Part shown: positions 26,871 to 35,197 of the stretch, in pieces
Numbering within the stretch: the stretch's first letter is position 1
Layout: every line of letters starts with the position of its first letter
Source of the DNA: Roseivivax halodurans JCM 10272
Lineage (GTDB): Bacteria; Pseudomonadota; Alphaproteobacteria; Rhodobacterales; Rhodobacteraceae
Assembly: GCF_000521785.1 (NCBI RefSeq)
Contig: NZ_JALZ01000017.1
Coordinates: forward strand, 1 to 64,000
Reading direction: 5' to 3'
DNA length: 64,000 bases
Translations under genes and position numbers: made by a program
The notes under the pieces: model-generated
Seen by the model: only the letters and a program-made list of their open reading frames with translations
Told to the model about the DNA's origin: nothing
Databases searched by the model: none

Positions 26871-27260
26871 CTACTCCGGCGCGAGGTCCTTCAGGATCGG
26901 GCAGTCCGGCCTCTCGTCGCCGTGGCAGGCCTCGACCAGATGCCCGAGCGTCTCGCGCATGGAGCGCAGCTGCGCGATCTTCTCGTCGATATGCGAGAGA
27001 TGCGCCTCGGCGACGCGCTTGACGTCGGCCGAGGCGCGCCCCTCGTCGTCCCAGAGAGCGACGAGCGTCCGGCAATCCTCGATCGAGAAGCCGAGCGCCC
27101 GCGCCCGGGCGAGGAAGGCGAGGCGGTGCAGGTCGTTCTGCGAGAACGCCCGGTATCCGTTCTCGCCCCGCTGCGGTGCGACGAGGCCGATCTCCTCGTA
27201 ATAGCGGATGGTCTTGGCGGGCAGGCCGGCCTTGTCCGCGATCTCGCCGATGCTCATCAT
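26871..27260 (-). CDS. cueR: CueR-type Cu(I)-responsive MerR-family regulator
   Basis: A 129-residue MerR regulator. The winged helix is IGEIADKAGLPAKTIRYYEEIGLV with the wing NGYRAFS, followed by the dimerisation helix and the metal loop C112-HGDERPD-C120, the spacing used by CueR to bind one Cu(I). Its ATG overlaps the stop of copA (ATGA), so it is expressed from the copA promoter and probably autoregulates. The CueR-type promoter is at 29741-29771, upstream of copA. Confidence 0.93.
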   Translation of the reverse strand: MMSIGEIADKAGLPAKTIRYYEEIGLVAPQRGENGYRAFSQNDLHRLAFLARARALGFSIEDCRTLVALWDDEGRASADVKRVAEAHLSHIDEKIAQLRSMRETLGHLVEACHGDERPDCPILKDLAPE

Positions 27261-29716
27261 GCCGGATGCGCCTCCGTTTTCAAGTGCGCCGTAGCTTCAA
27301 CCTGGCTTGGCGCGTTCACCTTCCTAAGCCGCAGCGCGTTGGTCACCACGAAGACCGAGGACAAGGCCATCGCCGCGGCCGCGATCATCGGCGACAGGAG
27401 CAGCCCAAAGGCGGGGTAGAGCGCTCCTGCGGCGACGGGGATCAGCAGGACGTTGTAGCCGAAGGCCCAGACGAGGTTCTGCCGGATGTTCCGCATGGTG
27501 CGCCGCGAGAGGTGGCGCGCAGTCGCAACGCCTGTCACGTCGCCCGAGACCAGCACCACGTCGCCCGCCTCGATCGCGATGTCGGTGCCCGTGCCGATGG
27601 CGAGGCCGACATCCGCCGCCGCGAGCGCCGGGGCGTCGTTGATCCCGTCGCCGACGAAGGCGGTCGCACCGTGGCGCTTCTGTAGTTCGGCGATGACGCC
27701 TGCCTTGTCCTCCGGCAGAAGCTCCGCGCGCACATCGTCGATGTCGAGCCGGCGCGCGAGAGCCTCTGCCGTGCCGCGGGTGTCACCTGTCAGCATCGCG
27801 ATCCGCATCCCGGCTTCGCGCAGCGTTTCGATCGCTGCCAGCGCTGATGGCTTCACCCGGTCCGCGACACCGAAGAGAGCGGCGATCTGCCCGTCGACGG
27901 AGGTTAGAACGGGCGTCTCGGCGCGCTCCTGAACCTGCCGCAGGTCGTCCTCGAGTTCGTCCACCGCGATCCCGCGCTCCCGCATCAGTCGGGCCGAGCC
28001 GGCGAGCAGGTCGTGTCCGTCGACGCGCGCGGACAGCCCGCGTCCTTCGATGGCGGTCACGTCCTCGGCAAGGGGAAGGTCGTTCCCCGCCGCGCGGTCG
28101 AGAGCGCGGGCGAGAGGGTGTTCCGACCCCGCCTCCGCCGCGGCCACGAGACGCAGGACGTCATCCTCATCCCTCTCGCCGGCGGCTTTGCGGAACACGA
28201 GTTCGGGCCGTCCCTCGGTCAGGGTGCCGGTCTTGTCGAAGGCGACGACACGCGCGTCCGAGAGCCGCTGCAGCGCATCGCCCTTTCGGAAGAGCACGCC
28301 GAGTTCCGCCGCCCGTCCCGTCCCGACGAGGATCGACACCGGGGTCGCAAGACCCATTGCGCAGGGGCAGGCGATGATGAGCACCGAAACGCCCGCGAGA
28401 AGCGCTTCAGTCAGCCCGGGTCCGAGGGCGAGCCAGGCCACTACAGTCATCGCCGCGATAACGAGAACGGCGGGCACGAAGACCCGCACGACCCTTTCGG
28501 TCAGTGCCTCCACGGGCAACTTCGAGCCCTGCGCCTCCTCGACCATCCGGACGATACGCGAGAGCGTCGTGTCCGACCCGACGGCGGTGGCGCGCATCAC
28601 CAGCGCCGAGGCACCGTTGACCGTCCCGCCGGTGAGCGCGTCGCCCTCGCCCTTCAGGACCGGGGCGGGCTCGCCGGTGAGCATCGCTTCGTCGATCCGG
28701 GCGCGGCCTTCGATCAGTACCCCGTCCACGGGCACGGTTTCGCCGGGCCGAAGCTCGATCACGTCCCCGGGGACGACCTCATCGGCCGCAATCTCGCGCA
28801 CGTCGCCGTCGCGGCGTACCCGCGCGGTCGCGGGCCGGCGTGCCATGAGGGCGCGGATGGCATCGCCCGCCCGGCCCTTCGCCCGCGCTTCCAGCCACCG
28901 GCCGAGCAGGATCAGCGTCACGATCACAGCCGCCGCCTCGAAATAGACCGAACGCGCGCCGTCGGGCAGCACGTCCGGAGCGACGGTCACGAGGGTCGAA
29001 TACCCCCACGCGGCACCTGCGCCAAGCGCGACGAGGCTGTTCATGTCGGGGGTGCCCCGGGCCAGCAGCCTGAGCCCGGTGGTGAAGAAGCGCCGCCCCG
29101 GCACGCAGAGCACGGTGGTCACCAGAGCGAGCTGGATCCAGTTCCAGGTGCCGCCGAGCGTCAACTCTGTCCAGTGGTGCAGCGCGGGGACGAGGTGGCC
29201 GCCCATCTCGATCAGGAAGACCGGCAGGGTCAGGGCCGCCGCGATAATCAGGTCGCGCTGCAACGTACGGGCCTCTGCCGCGCGGGTTTCCTCGCGAGGG
29301 GCCGTGCCGTCGATCGGTCTTGCGCCGTACCCGCTGGCCTCGATCGCGTCGACGATGTCCGAAGCCTCGATCGATCCTCGGAGGGCCGTCACTTCCGCAA
29401 TCTCCGCGGCGAGGTTCACGCGGGCTGACACCACACCGCTGAGGCGCGCCAGCGAATCCTCGACACGCGACGTGCAGGATGCGCAATGCATGCCGCTGAC
29501 GGCAAACCGGTATGTGTCCTCGCGGGCGGGATAGCCGGCCTCGGCAAGCGCGGTCCTGACCGCGCGGGCGTCTCCGACCGCGACCTGCCCGACTTCCGTC
29601 GCAAGGTTCACCTGCGCGCCGGAGACGCCCGGCGCGGCCTCGAGGGCGCGCTCGGCGCGGCCGACACAGCCGGCGCAATGCATTCCGTCGATCTCGAATC
29701 TCAAGGCAGCGGGCAT
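27257..29716 (-). CDS. copA: Copper-exporting P1B-type ATPase
   Basis: An 819-residue P-type ATPase with two N-terminal heavy-metal domains (GMHCAGC with C14/C17 and GMHCASC with C78/C81), eight predicted helices, the transport motif C450-P-C452, the phosphorylation motif D494-KTGT, an actuator LTGE near 346-349, the HP motif in SEHPLARAL, and GDGINDAPAL. It pumps Cu(I) out of the cytoplasm. It is followed by cueR with a 4-base overlap. The promoter upstream has the 19-base spacing expected for MerR-type activation. Confidence 0.95.
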   Translation of the reverse strand: MPAALRFEIDGMHCAGCVGRAERALEAAPGVSGAQVNLATEVGQVAVGDARAVRTALAEAGYPAREDTYRFAVSGMHCASCTSRVEDSLARLSGVVSARVNLAAEIAEVTALRGSIEASDIVDAIEASGYGARPIDGTAPREETRAAEARTLQRDLIIAAALTLPVFLIEMGGHLVPALHHWTELTLGGTWNWIQLALVTTVLCVPGRRFFTTGLRLLARGTPDMNSLVALGAGAAWGYSTLVTVAPDVLPDGARSVYFEAAAVIVTLILLGRWLEARAKGRAGDAIRALMARRPATARVRRDGDVREIAADEVVPGDVIELRPGETVPVDGVLIEGRARIDEAMLTGEPAPVLKGEGDALTGGTVNGASALVMRATAVGSDTTLSRIVRMVEEAQGSKLPVEALTERVVRVFVPAVLVIAAMTVVAWLALGPGLTEALLAGVSVLIIACPCAMGLATPVSILVGTGRAAELGVLFRKGDALQRLSDARVVAFDKTGTLTEGRPELVFRKAAGERDEDDVLRLVAAAEAGSEHPLARALDRAAGNDLPLAEDVTAIEGRGLSARVDGHDLLAGSARLMRERGIAVDELEDDLRQVQERAETPVLTSVDGQIAALFGVADRVKPSALAAIETLREAGMRIAMLTGDTRGTAEALARRLDIDDVRAELLPEDKAGVIAELQKRHGATAFVGDGINDAPALAAADVGLAIGTGTDIAIEAGDVVLVSGDVTGVATARHLSRRTMRNIRQNLVWAFGYNVLLIPVAAGALYPAFGLLLSPMIAAAAMALSSVFVVTNALRLRKVNAPSQVEATAHLKTEAHPA

Positions 29717-29740
29717 GGCGTCGCCCTCCTTTCGAAACGG

Positions 29741-29771
29741 GATATGGGGGTTCCCGCAACTGGAAGGTCAA
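29741..29771 (-). promoter_or_regulatory. CueR-type copA promoter with 19-bp spacer
   Basis: On the minus strand a TTGACC -35 box (29771-29766) is followed by a 19-base spacer starting TTCCAGTTGCGGGAA, whose TTCC/GGAA arms form the dyad, and then CATATC (29746-29741) as a -10. The long spacer and the CTTGACCTTCC start resemble CueR-controlled copA promoters. Confidence 0.65.
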
Positions 29772-29796
29772 GAGCCCGTTGCCACCTTCTCCGATG

Positions 29797-30246
29797 TCAG
29801 TTCGAAAGGCGGCGACACACCGTGAGGCGAGCCCTGCACTCGGCGCAGAGCAGCGGCAATCCGGTCCGTTCGGCTGCGTGGACGAGCGGCAGGAGCGTTT
29901 CAGGGCGGACGAGGAAAGATGCGTGCAGCAACGCGTCTTCGCGCTGGCCTTCCGACGCGGCCGTGACGATGCGGCAGATCGCATCTTCATCATCGGTCAG
30001 CGTCTCCGCTCCGGGCGCGTTCAGCGCGGGCGGCAACCAGGCCGAGCGCGCAAGATGAGCGGCGAAGGTTTCGAATGCCGAGAGGCAGGCGCGGGCGCGC
30101 GGAGGTCCAAGCGCGGCCGCAAGATCCGCCCAGACCTGCTCCTGCGCCTCTGGCCCCATCCGCCAATGTCGCAGCATCGAGACGAGCCGGGCCTCGGGCC
30201 GGGTGAGATCGGCAACGTACCGCGCGGGTCGATGGGTATCTGGCAT
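29797..30246 (-). CDS. Hypothetical protein with C-terminal Cys cluster, upstream of copA
   Basis: A 149-residue, mainly helical cytosolic protein I do not recognise. It has no signal peptide or membrane segment. Five cysteines are present (54, 91, 134, 137, 144); the last three form LLCAECRARLTVC, a C-x2-C-x6-C arrangement that could bind a metal or a cluster. It lies on the copA strand, 80 bases upstream, with the CueR-type promoter in between, so it is probably a separate unit that reads into copA. A TTGACT box at 30298-30293 and TATAAG at 30278-30273 lie upstream, but with too short a spacer for a standard promoter. A link to copper is positional only. Confidence 0.6.
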   Translation of the reverse strand: MPDTHRPARYVADLTRPEARLVSMLRHWRMGPEAQEQVWADLAAALGPPRARACLSAFETFAAHLARSAWLPPALNAPGAETLTDDEDAICRIVTAASEGQREDALLHASFLVRPETLLPLVHAAERTGLPLLCAECRARLTVCRRLSN

Positions 30247-30374
30247 GGGGCTCTCGCTTGCTTCGCCAGAACCTTATAAAAATTGTCGGGTTAGTCAATC
30301 GTATCCGGCCATACCGGGATCGGGACATGTCCCGTCCGAAGCGGACGGGACGTGGTCGAAGAGCAGGAAGCCGC

Positions 30375-31739
30375 TCAGAAATCGTCCGGCAGCAGGAGGT
30401 TCAGCGAGATCGAAAGCGCCGCCGCGGGCAGAAGGCCGCTCGTCAGCAGGATCCGCAACGTCTCCGGCAGATGCTGGAGCGCCTCCGGTTCGAGCTGAAG
30501 GCCGAACCCGACGGACAGCGAGATCGCGAAGATTACCATGTTGCGCCGCGACCAGGTCACCTCCGAGAGCATGTTGACGCCGGCGGCGCAGACCATGCCG
30601 AACATGACGATGACGCCGCCGCCGAGCACGTTGATCGGAACCGTGGAAACGACCGCCCCGACCTTGGGCAGAAGCCCGCACAGGATCAGGAAGATCGCGC
30701 CGATGGTCACGACGTGGCGGCTCATCACCCCGGTGATCGAGATGAGGCCGACGTTCTGGCTGAAGGAGGTGTTCGGCAGTCCGCCGAAGATGCCGGCGAT
30801 CGCGGTGCCAAGACCGTCGGCATAGGTCGCGCCCGAGATCTCGCGGTCGGTCGCTTCGCGCCCCGCGCCGCCCTTTGTGATGCCTGAGACGTCGCCCACC
30901 GTCTCGATCGCCGAGATCACCGCCATGAAGCACATGCCGATGATGATGGCGGCGTTGAATTCCACACCCCACCGGAAGGGATCGGGAAGGGCGAAGGTGG
31001 CGGCACGGGCGACATTTCCGAAACTCACCTGGCCCATCGCCAGCGCCACGACGTAGCCGGCGAAGAGCCCGATCAGGACGGCGGCGACGGATATCAGGCC
31101 GCGGGTGAAGAACTTGATCGCGACGGTCACGATCACCACGGTCAGCGCCGGGATCCACATCGCCAGGGTTCCGTAATCCGGCGTGCCGATCTTGGGAACG
31201 CCGCCCGCGGAATACTGGATGCCGACGCGGATAAGGGCGAGGCCGATCATCAGGACGATGAGGCCGGTGACGAGCGGCGGAAGCGCGTAGCGGATCCGCC
31301 CGACCACCGATCCGAGCGTGAAGTGGAAGATCCCTCCGATCACGATACCGGTCATGAGTCCCGCCAGTCCCGCAGTGCCCTGACCGGCCACCGCAGGGAT
31401 CATGATCGGCAGGAAGGCGAAACTCGTGCCCTGCACGATGGGGAGCCGCGATCCGACCGGACCCATGCCGATGGTCTGGAAGAGCGTGGCAATGCCGGCA
31501 AAGAGCATCGACATCTGGATCATGTAGATGAGGTTCGGGAATTCGGGGCTGTCCGAGCCGAAGCCGAAGCCGGCCGCGCCCGCGACGATGATCGCGGGCG
31601 TCACGTTCGAGGCGAACATCGCCAGCACGTGCTGGATGCCGAGCGGTACCGCCTTGGCGAGCGGCGGCGTGTAATCGGGATTCGCGAGCTGCTCGGGCGT
31701 GCCGAGGCTCGGATCGTGGTGCAAGGTCGCTTCAGTCAT
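30375..31739 (-). CDS. NCS2/NAT family nucleobase permease (probably urate/xanthine)
   Basis: A 454-residue transporter with about 14 membrane segments. The NAT signature Q328-N-V-G-L-I-S-I-T-G is intact, and GTSFAFLPIM and the late NVLGGGVIVMFGMV are typical of the urate/xanthine branch. It imports a purine base by proton or sodium symport. It is the last gene of the minus-strand purine-degradation unit, 66 bases after the ureidoglycolate lyase gene, which favours urate, xanthine or allantoin-pathway substrates over uracil. Confidence 0.88.
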   Translation of the reverse strand: MTEATLHHDPSLGTPEQLANPDYTPPLAKAVPLGIQHVLAMFASNVTPAIIVAGAAGFGFGSDSPEFPNLIYMIQMSMLFAGIATLFQTIGMGPVGSRLPIVQGTSFAFLPIMIPAVAGQGTAGLAGLMTGIVIGGIFHFTLGSVVGRIRYALPPLVTGLIVLMIGLALIRVGIQYSAGGVPKIGTPDYGTLAMWIPALTVVIVTVAIKFFTRGLISVAAVLIGLFAGYVVALAMGQVSFGNVARAATFALPDPFRWGVEFNAAIIIGMCFMAVISAIETVGDVSGITKGGAGREATDREISGATYADGLGTAIAGIFGGLPNTSFSQNVGLISITGVMSRHVVTIGAIFLILCGLLPKVGAVVSTVPINVLGGGVIVMFGMVCAAGVNMLSEVTWSRRNMVIFAISLSVGFGLQLEPEALQHLPETLRILLTSGLLPAAALSISLNLLLPDDF

Positions 31740-31805
31740 CGGTCGAGTCCCTGTCGGATGGGGCCGGCCCGGATCTTGGCGCCCGGGTCGCAGGCGGTAA
31801 GGGCC

Positions 31806-32291
31806 CTATGGCCCGGTGATCAGCACGGGCTCCTCGAGCTCGTGCTCCTGCAGGTTCGCGCCGGGACCGATGCGGTCGATCACCGCGAACCGGCCCGGCG
31901 CGTGAAGCGGGGTGAGAACGCCGTGCCATGTCCCGCGGGCGAAGTTCACGCCCTGTCCCGGTGCGGCGATGAAGGCGTGGATCGGACCGGGGAGGTCGCC
32001 GGGCTCTGCCACGACGACGAGCCAGGGGTGCTCGTGCATGGGAAGGAAGGCCTGGCTTCCCTCCGGATGCCGCTCGACGAGGTCGAGCCTGTAAGGCAGC
32101 TCGCGCGGTTCGGCGAGAAAGAGGCTGATGCCGGGGCGGCCGCTGTCGTCGGTGTCGATGAGCGCGCGGTCGTGCCAGCGTCCGCAGAGGCCGCGGTTGA
32201 TGATGCGGTCGGGGTCACCGTCGCAGTCGAGGACCTCGCCGAACGGGGCGAAATTCGTTTCGGTGAGGGGGCGGGCGGCAATGGATCGCAT
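31806..32291 (-). CDS. allA: Ureidoglycolate lyase
   Basis: A 161-residue protein matching AllA: ARPLTETNFAPFGEVLD at the N-terminus, NRGLCGRWHD, VERHPEGSQAFLPM, the H-x-x motif PWLVVVAEPGD, IHAFIAAPGQGVNFARGTWHGVLTPL and a closing DRIGPG. It splits (S)-ureidoglycolate to glyoxylate and urea, the last step of this route. The start at 32291 (MRSIAARP) fits the family start; an upstream codon at 32324 would add 11 residues. It follows allE after 49 bases. Confidence 0.92.
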   Translation of the reverse strand: MRSIAARPLTETNFAPFGEVLDCDGDPDRIINRGLCGRWHDRALIDTDDSGRPGISLFLAEPRELPYRLDLVERHPEGSQAFLPMHEHPWLVVVAEPGDLPGPIHAFIAAPGQGVNFARGTWHGVLTPLHAPGRFAVIDRIGPGANLQEHELEEPVLITGP

Positions 32292-32340
32292 CAGGGACGC
32301 GCCTTGTGCGTGCGGTCGGGCCAAGGTGAGCGTGGCCCGA

Positions 32341-33159
32341 TCATAACACGAGCTCCGGGTGGCGGTTCACGTCCTTGTAGAGAAGGTACCGGAAGGGCTC
32401 GCTGCCCTTGGCGATGCAGGCCTGCGGGCAGAAGGCGCGCAGCCACATGAAATCCCCCGGGCCGACAGGCACCCAAGTGTCGTTCAGAAGGTAATCGGCC
32501 TCGCCCTGCAGCACGTAGAGGCCGTGCTCCATCACATGCGTCTCTGCAAAGGGGATGCGGCCTCCGGGCTCGAAGGACACGATATTGACGTGGAAGTCGA
32601 AGCGCAGGTCGGCCGGATCGGCGAAGCGCTGGGTTGCCCAGACACCGTTCGTGCCGGGCATGGCCACTGCCTGCACCTCGCTGTCGTGGGTGACGAACGC
32701 CGCGGGCGGCTCGAGGCCCTCTGCGGGGACGAACCGCTTGCGGATCCAGTGCAGGCCGCAAGGCGCATCGGTGGGGTTCCGGAGCGTCCAGCGTGTCCGG
32801 GCGGGGATGTAGGCGTAGCTGCCGGGGCTCAGATCGTGGGTTTCGTCCCCGATAGTGAGCCGGGGTTGTCCCTGCGCGGCGAAGAGCACCGCCTGCGCGT
32901 CCGGGTCGGGTTCTGGCGTGTCCGAGCCGCCACCCGGCGCAAGCTCGATCGCGTATTGCGCGAAGGTCTCGGCAAACCCGGTGAGCGGGCGGGCGAGGAT
33001 CCAGGCGCGGGTGCCGGTCCAGCCGGGCAGGAGCGAGGTGACGATGTCGCGCATCGTCGCCGCGGGCAGAACCGCATAGGCGGTGGTGAAGACCGCGCGA
33101 CCCTCGGGCGAGACGTCCTGATCGGGCAGGCCGCCGGGTGGGAATGCGTAGCTGGTCAC
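32341..33159 (-). CDS. allE: (S)-ureidoglycine aminohydrolase
   Basis: A 272-residue bicupin protein that matches AllE/UGly[23 protein letters not shown], a first cupin with [15 protein letters not shown], and a second with [22 protein letters not shown], which holds the Mn-binding His/Glu residues, then [24 protein letters not shown]. It converts (S)-ureidoglycine to (S)-ureidoglycolate and ammonia. The start overlaps the stop of the puuE-uraD gene by four bases. The enzyme making ureidoglycine (allantoate amidohydrolase) is not in the window. Confidence 0.93.
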   Translation of the reverse strand: MTSYAFPPGGLPDQDVSPEGRAVFTTAYAVLPAATMRDIVTSLLPGWTGTRAWILARPLTGFAETFAQYAIELAPGGGSDTPEPDPDAQAVLFAAQGQPRLTIGDETHDLSPGSYAYIPARTRWTLRNPTDAPCGLHWIRKRFVPAEGLEPPAAFVTHDSEVQAVAMPGTNGVWATQRFADPADLRFDFHVNIVSFEPGGRIPFAETHVMEHGLYVLQGEADYLLNDTWVPVGPGDFMWLRAFCPQACIAKGSEPFRYLLYKDVNRHPELVL

Positions 33160-34580
33160 GACAGCGCCTCCAGCCTGAGGCGCGCGATGCGCTCGACTTG
33201 CCGGCAGGCCTCCCCGATCTCGGAGGCGCTGTCGTTCTCGAGACGGCGCTCGAAGGCGGCAAGAATGCCGGCCTTGTCGTGATCGCGCACGGCGATGATG
33301 AAGGGAATGCCGTGCTTGGCGGTATAGGCATCGTTGAGCCTGGTGAAGGTCTCGCGTTCGTCATCTGTGAGCGCGTCGAGGCCGGCGCTCGCCTGTTCGG
33401 AACTCGAGGCCTCGGTCAGTCGCTTTGCCCCCGCGAGTTTGCCGGCGAGATCGGGGTGGGCGCGCAGGACGCCGAGGCGCTCTTCCTCCGTCGCCGTGCG
33501 GAAGATGCGGGCGAGCGCATTGGCGAGGCCCGCGGGCCGGTCGTGCGCCGGGCCGAGCTCGAGATCGAAGGCGCGCTCGGCGATCCAGGGAGAATGTTCG
33601 TAGATGCCGCCGAAGGCCTCGACGAAGCGGGCACGGTCCATCTCGGAGGGACGTTCGGTTGCCGCGGGCGGATGGGTTATCGCCCAGTGGCGCGCGATGT
33701 CGGCGCGGCGGGCGACCCAGACGCCGTCGAAACCAGCGATATGATCGAGGAACCGGCGCAAACCTGCCGCCTTGCCGGGGCGGCCGATCAGACGGTTGTG
33801 CAGGCCGATCGTCATCATCGCGGGGCGACCAGCATCGCCTTCGCGATAGAGCTGGTCGAAGCTGTCCCTGAGGTAGGTGTAGAACTGCTCGCCCGTGATG
33901 TAGCCCGGGGCGGTCGCGAAGCGCATGTCGTTCGCCTCAAGCGTATAGGGGATCACCAGCTGGTCGCGCGTGCCGATCCGGCGCCAGTAGGGCAGATCGT
34001 CGTCGTAGGTGTCGGACAGCCAGTCGAAGCCACCTTCCTCGGCGACGAGCCGGACGGTGTTTTCCGAACAGCGGCCGGTGTACCAGCCGCGGGGGCGTTC
34101 GCCGACGACCTCCTCGTGCAGGCGGATCGCCTCGAGGATGGACGCGCGCTCTTCGTCCTCGGGCATGTCCTTGTGCTCGACCCATTTGAGGCCGTGCGAG
34201 GCGATCTCCCAGCCGGCATCCTTCATCGCCTCGACCTGTTCGGGCGAGCGGGCGAGAGCGCTGGCGACGCCGTAGACCGTGACCGGCACGCCCGCTTCGG
34301 CGAACATGTCGCGCAGCCGCCAGAAGCCGGCCCGCGCGCCGTATTCGTAGATCGATTCCATGTTCCAGTGGCGCTGTCCGGGCCAGGGCTGCGCGCCCGC
34401 GATGTCCGACAGGAACGCCTCGGAGGCCGCGTCCCCGTGCAGCACCGAATTCTCGCCGCCTTCCTCGTAGTTCAGCACGAAAGACACGGCGATCTTCGCG
34501 CCTCCGGGCCATTTCGGATCCGGGCGGCTCGGGCCGTAGCCGATCATGTCGCGGGGATAGCGGTGCATCTCTGGCCTCAT
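33156..34580 (-). CDS. Allantoinase PuuE fused to OHCU decarboxylase (UraD)
   Basis: A 474-residue two-enzyme fusion. Residues 1 to about 305 are a polysaccharide-deacetylase-fold allantoinase (PuuE): [60 protein letters not shown]. Residues about 315-474 are 2-oxo-4-hydroxy-4-carboxy-5-ureidoimidazoline decarboxylase: [57 protein letters not shown]. So one polypeptide makes allantoin and opens it to allantoate. ATG 34580 and 34568 are both possible starts. It leads the allE-allA-permease unit and is divergent from uraH. Confidence 0.93.
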   Translation of the reverse strand: MRPEMHRYPRDMIGYGPSRPDPKWPGGAKIAVSFVLNYEEGGENSVLHGDAASEAFLSDIAGAQPWPGQRHWNMESIYEYGARAGFWRLRDMFAEAGVPVTVYGVASALARSPEQVEAMKDAGWEIASHGLKWVEHKDMPEDEERASILEAIRLHEEVVGERPRGWYTGRCSENTVRLVAEEGGFDWLSDTYDDDLPYWRRIGTRDQLVIPYTLEANDMRFATAPGYITGEQFYTYLRDSFDQLYREGDAGRPAMMTIGLHNRLIGRPGKAAGLRRFLDHIAGFDGVWVARRADIARHWAITHPPAATERPSEMDRARFVEAFGGIYEHSPWIAERAFDLELGPAHDRPAGLANALARIFRTATEEERLGVLRAHPDLAGKLAGAKRLTEASSSEQASAGLDALTDDERETFTRLNDAYTAKHGIPFIIAVRDHDKAGILAAFERRLENDSASEIGEACRQVERIARLRLEALS

Positions 34581-34616
34581 GTCGTTCGATCCGGCACCCT
34601 AAGGGCGAATTGCGCC

Positions 34617-34636
34617 GGAGATTTTCAAGAATTTCC
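34617..34636. promoter_or_regulatory. Imperfect dyad in the puuE-uraD/uraH divergent promoter region
   Basis: A 20-base imperfect palindrome (GGAGATTTTCAAGAATTTCC, 14 of 20 positions symmetric) lies in the 144-base divergent region, 37 bases upstream of one start and 89 of the other. It could be the shared operator of the purine genes; no regulator is encoded beside it. Confidence 0.3.
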
Positions 34637-34724
34637 GCAAGGTGCTCCGGGGCTGCGTTCGGATGCACGACCCGCCCAATACTGCGGCAGAGCCCGCGAT
34701 TACCGCCTGCGAAAGGAGCCGTCC

Positions 34725-35084
34725 ATGTCAGAAGGGTATCTCACAACCCATGTCCTCGATACCGCGCGGGGTCTGCCTGCCGCCGGAATGCGGATCAGCC
34801 TCTGGCGCCTGACCGAATCGGAGCGCGAGATGCTTGCCGAGGCCGTCACGAATGCCGATGGCCGCACTGACGGGCCGATCCTTCCGAGGGAGGTGTTCCG
34901 CCCCGGGACCTACGAGCTTGTCTTCCACGCGGGCGAATATCTCGACGCGGTCGGAGTGCCGCCCGAGGAGCCGCGCTTTCTCGACGTAGTGCCGATCCGA
35001 TTCGGCATCTCGGACGCCGACGCGCATTACCACGTCCCGCTGCTGATCTCCCCGTTCGGGTATTCGACCTATCGGGGCAGCTGA
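34725..35084 (+). CDS. uraH: 5-hydroxyisourate hydrolase (transthyretin-like)
   Basis: A 119-residue HIU hydrolase. It starts [19 protein letters not shown], holds the conserved His and Arg, and ends with the diagnostic C-terminal tetrapeptide YRGS. It hydrolyses 5-hydroxyisourate to OHCU, the substrate of the UraD domain encoded just across the divergent promoter. An AAAGGAG site lies seven bases before the ATG. No urate oxidase or HpyO/HpxO gene is in the window, so the enzyme producing hydroxyisourate must be elsewhere. Confidence 0.95.
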   Translation: MSEGYLTTHVLDTARGLPAAGMRISLWRLTESEREMLAEAVTNADGRTDGPILPREVFRPGTYELVFHAGEYLDAVGVPPEEPRFLDVVPIRFGISDADAHYHVPLLISPFGYSTYRGS

Positions 35085-35197
35085 CGCCGGAGCGAATGAT
35101 CCAGCGGCGGGCGGGCCAGTTGAATACCGTTCGAAACACATCTTCCGGACGGTATGCCTCCATTCCCCGTCTTCGCGCCCTAGTCTAAAGCGGCGTC

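Noticed and set aside
30273-30298. A sigma-70 promoter (TTGACT/TATAAG) upstream of the Cys-rich hypothetical gene
   Set aside because: The spacer is only 14 bases, too short for a normal promoter, so it is mentioned in the gene entry but not listed as a site.
33138-34724. A long in-frame N-terminal extension of uraH
   Set aside because: HIU hydrolase is complete from ATG 34725 with a strong ribosome site; the extension is antisense to puuE-uraD.
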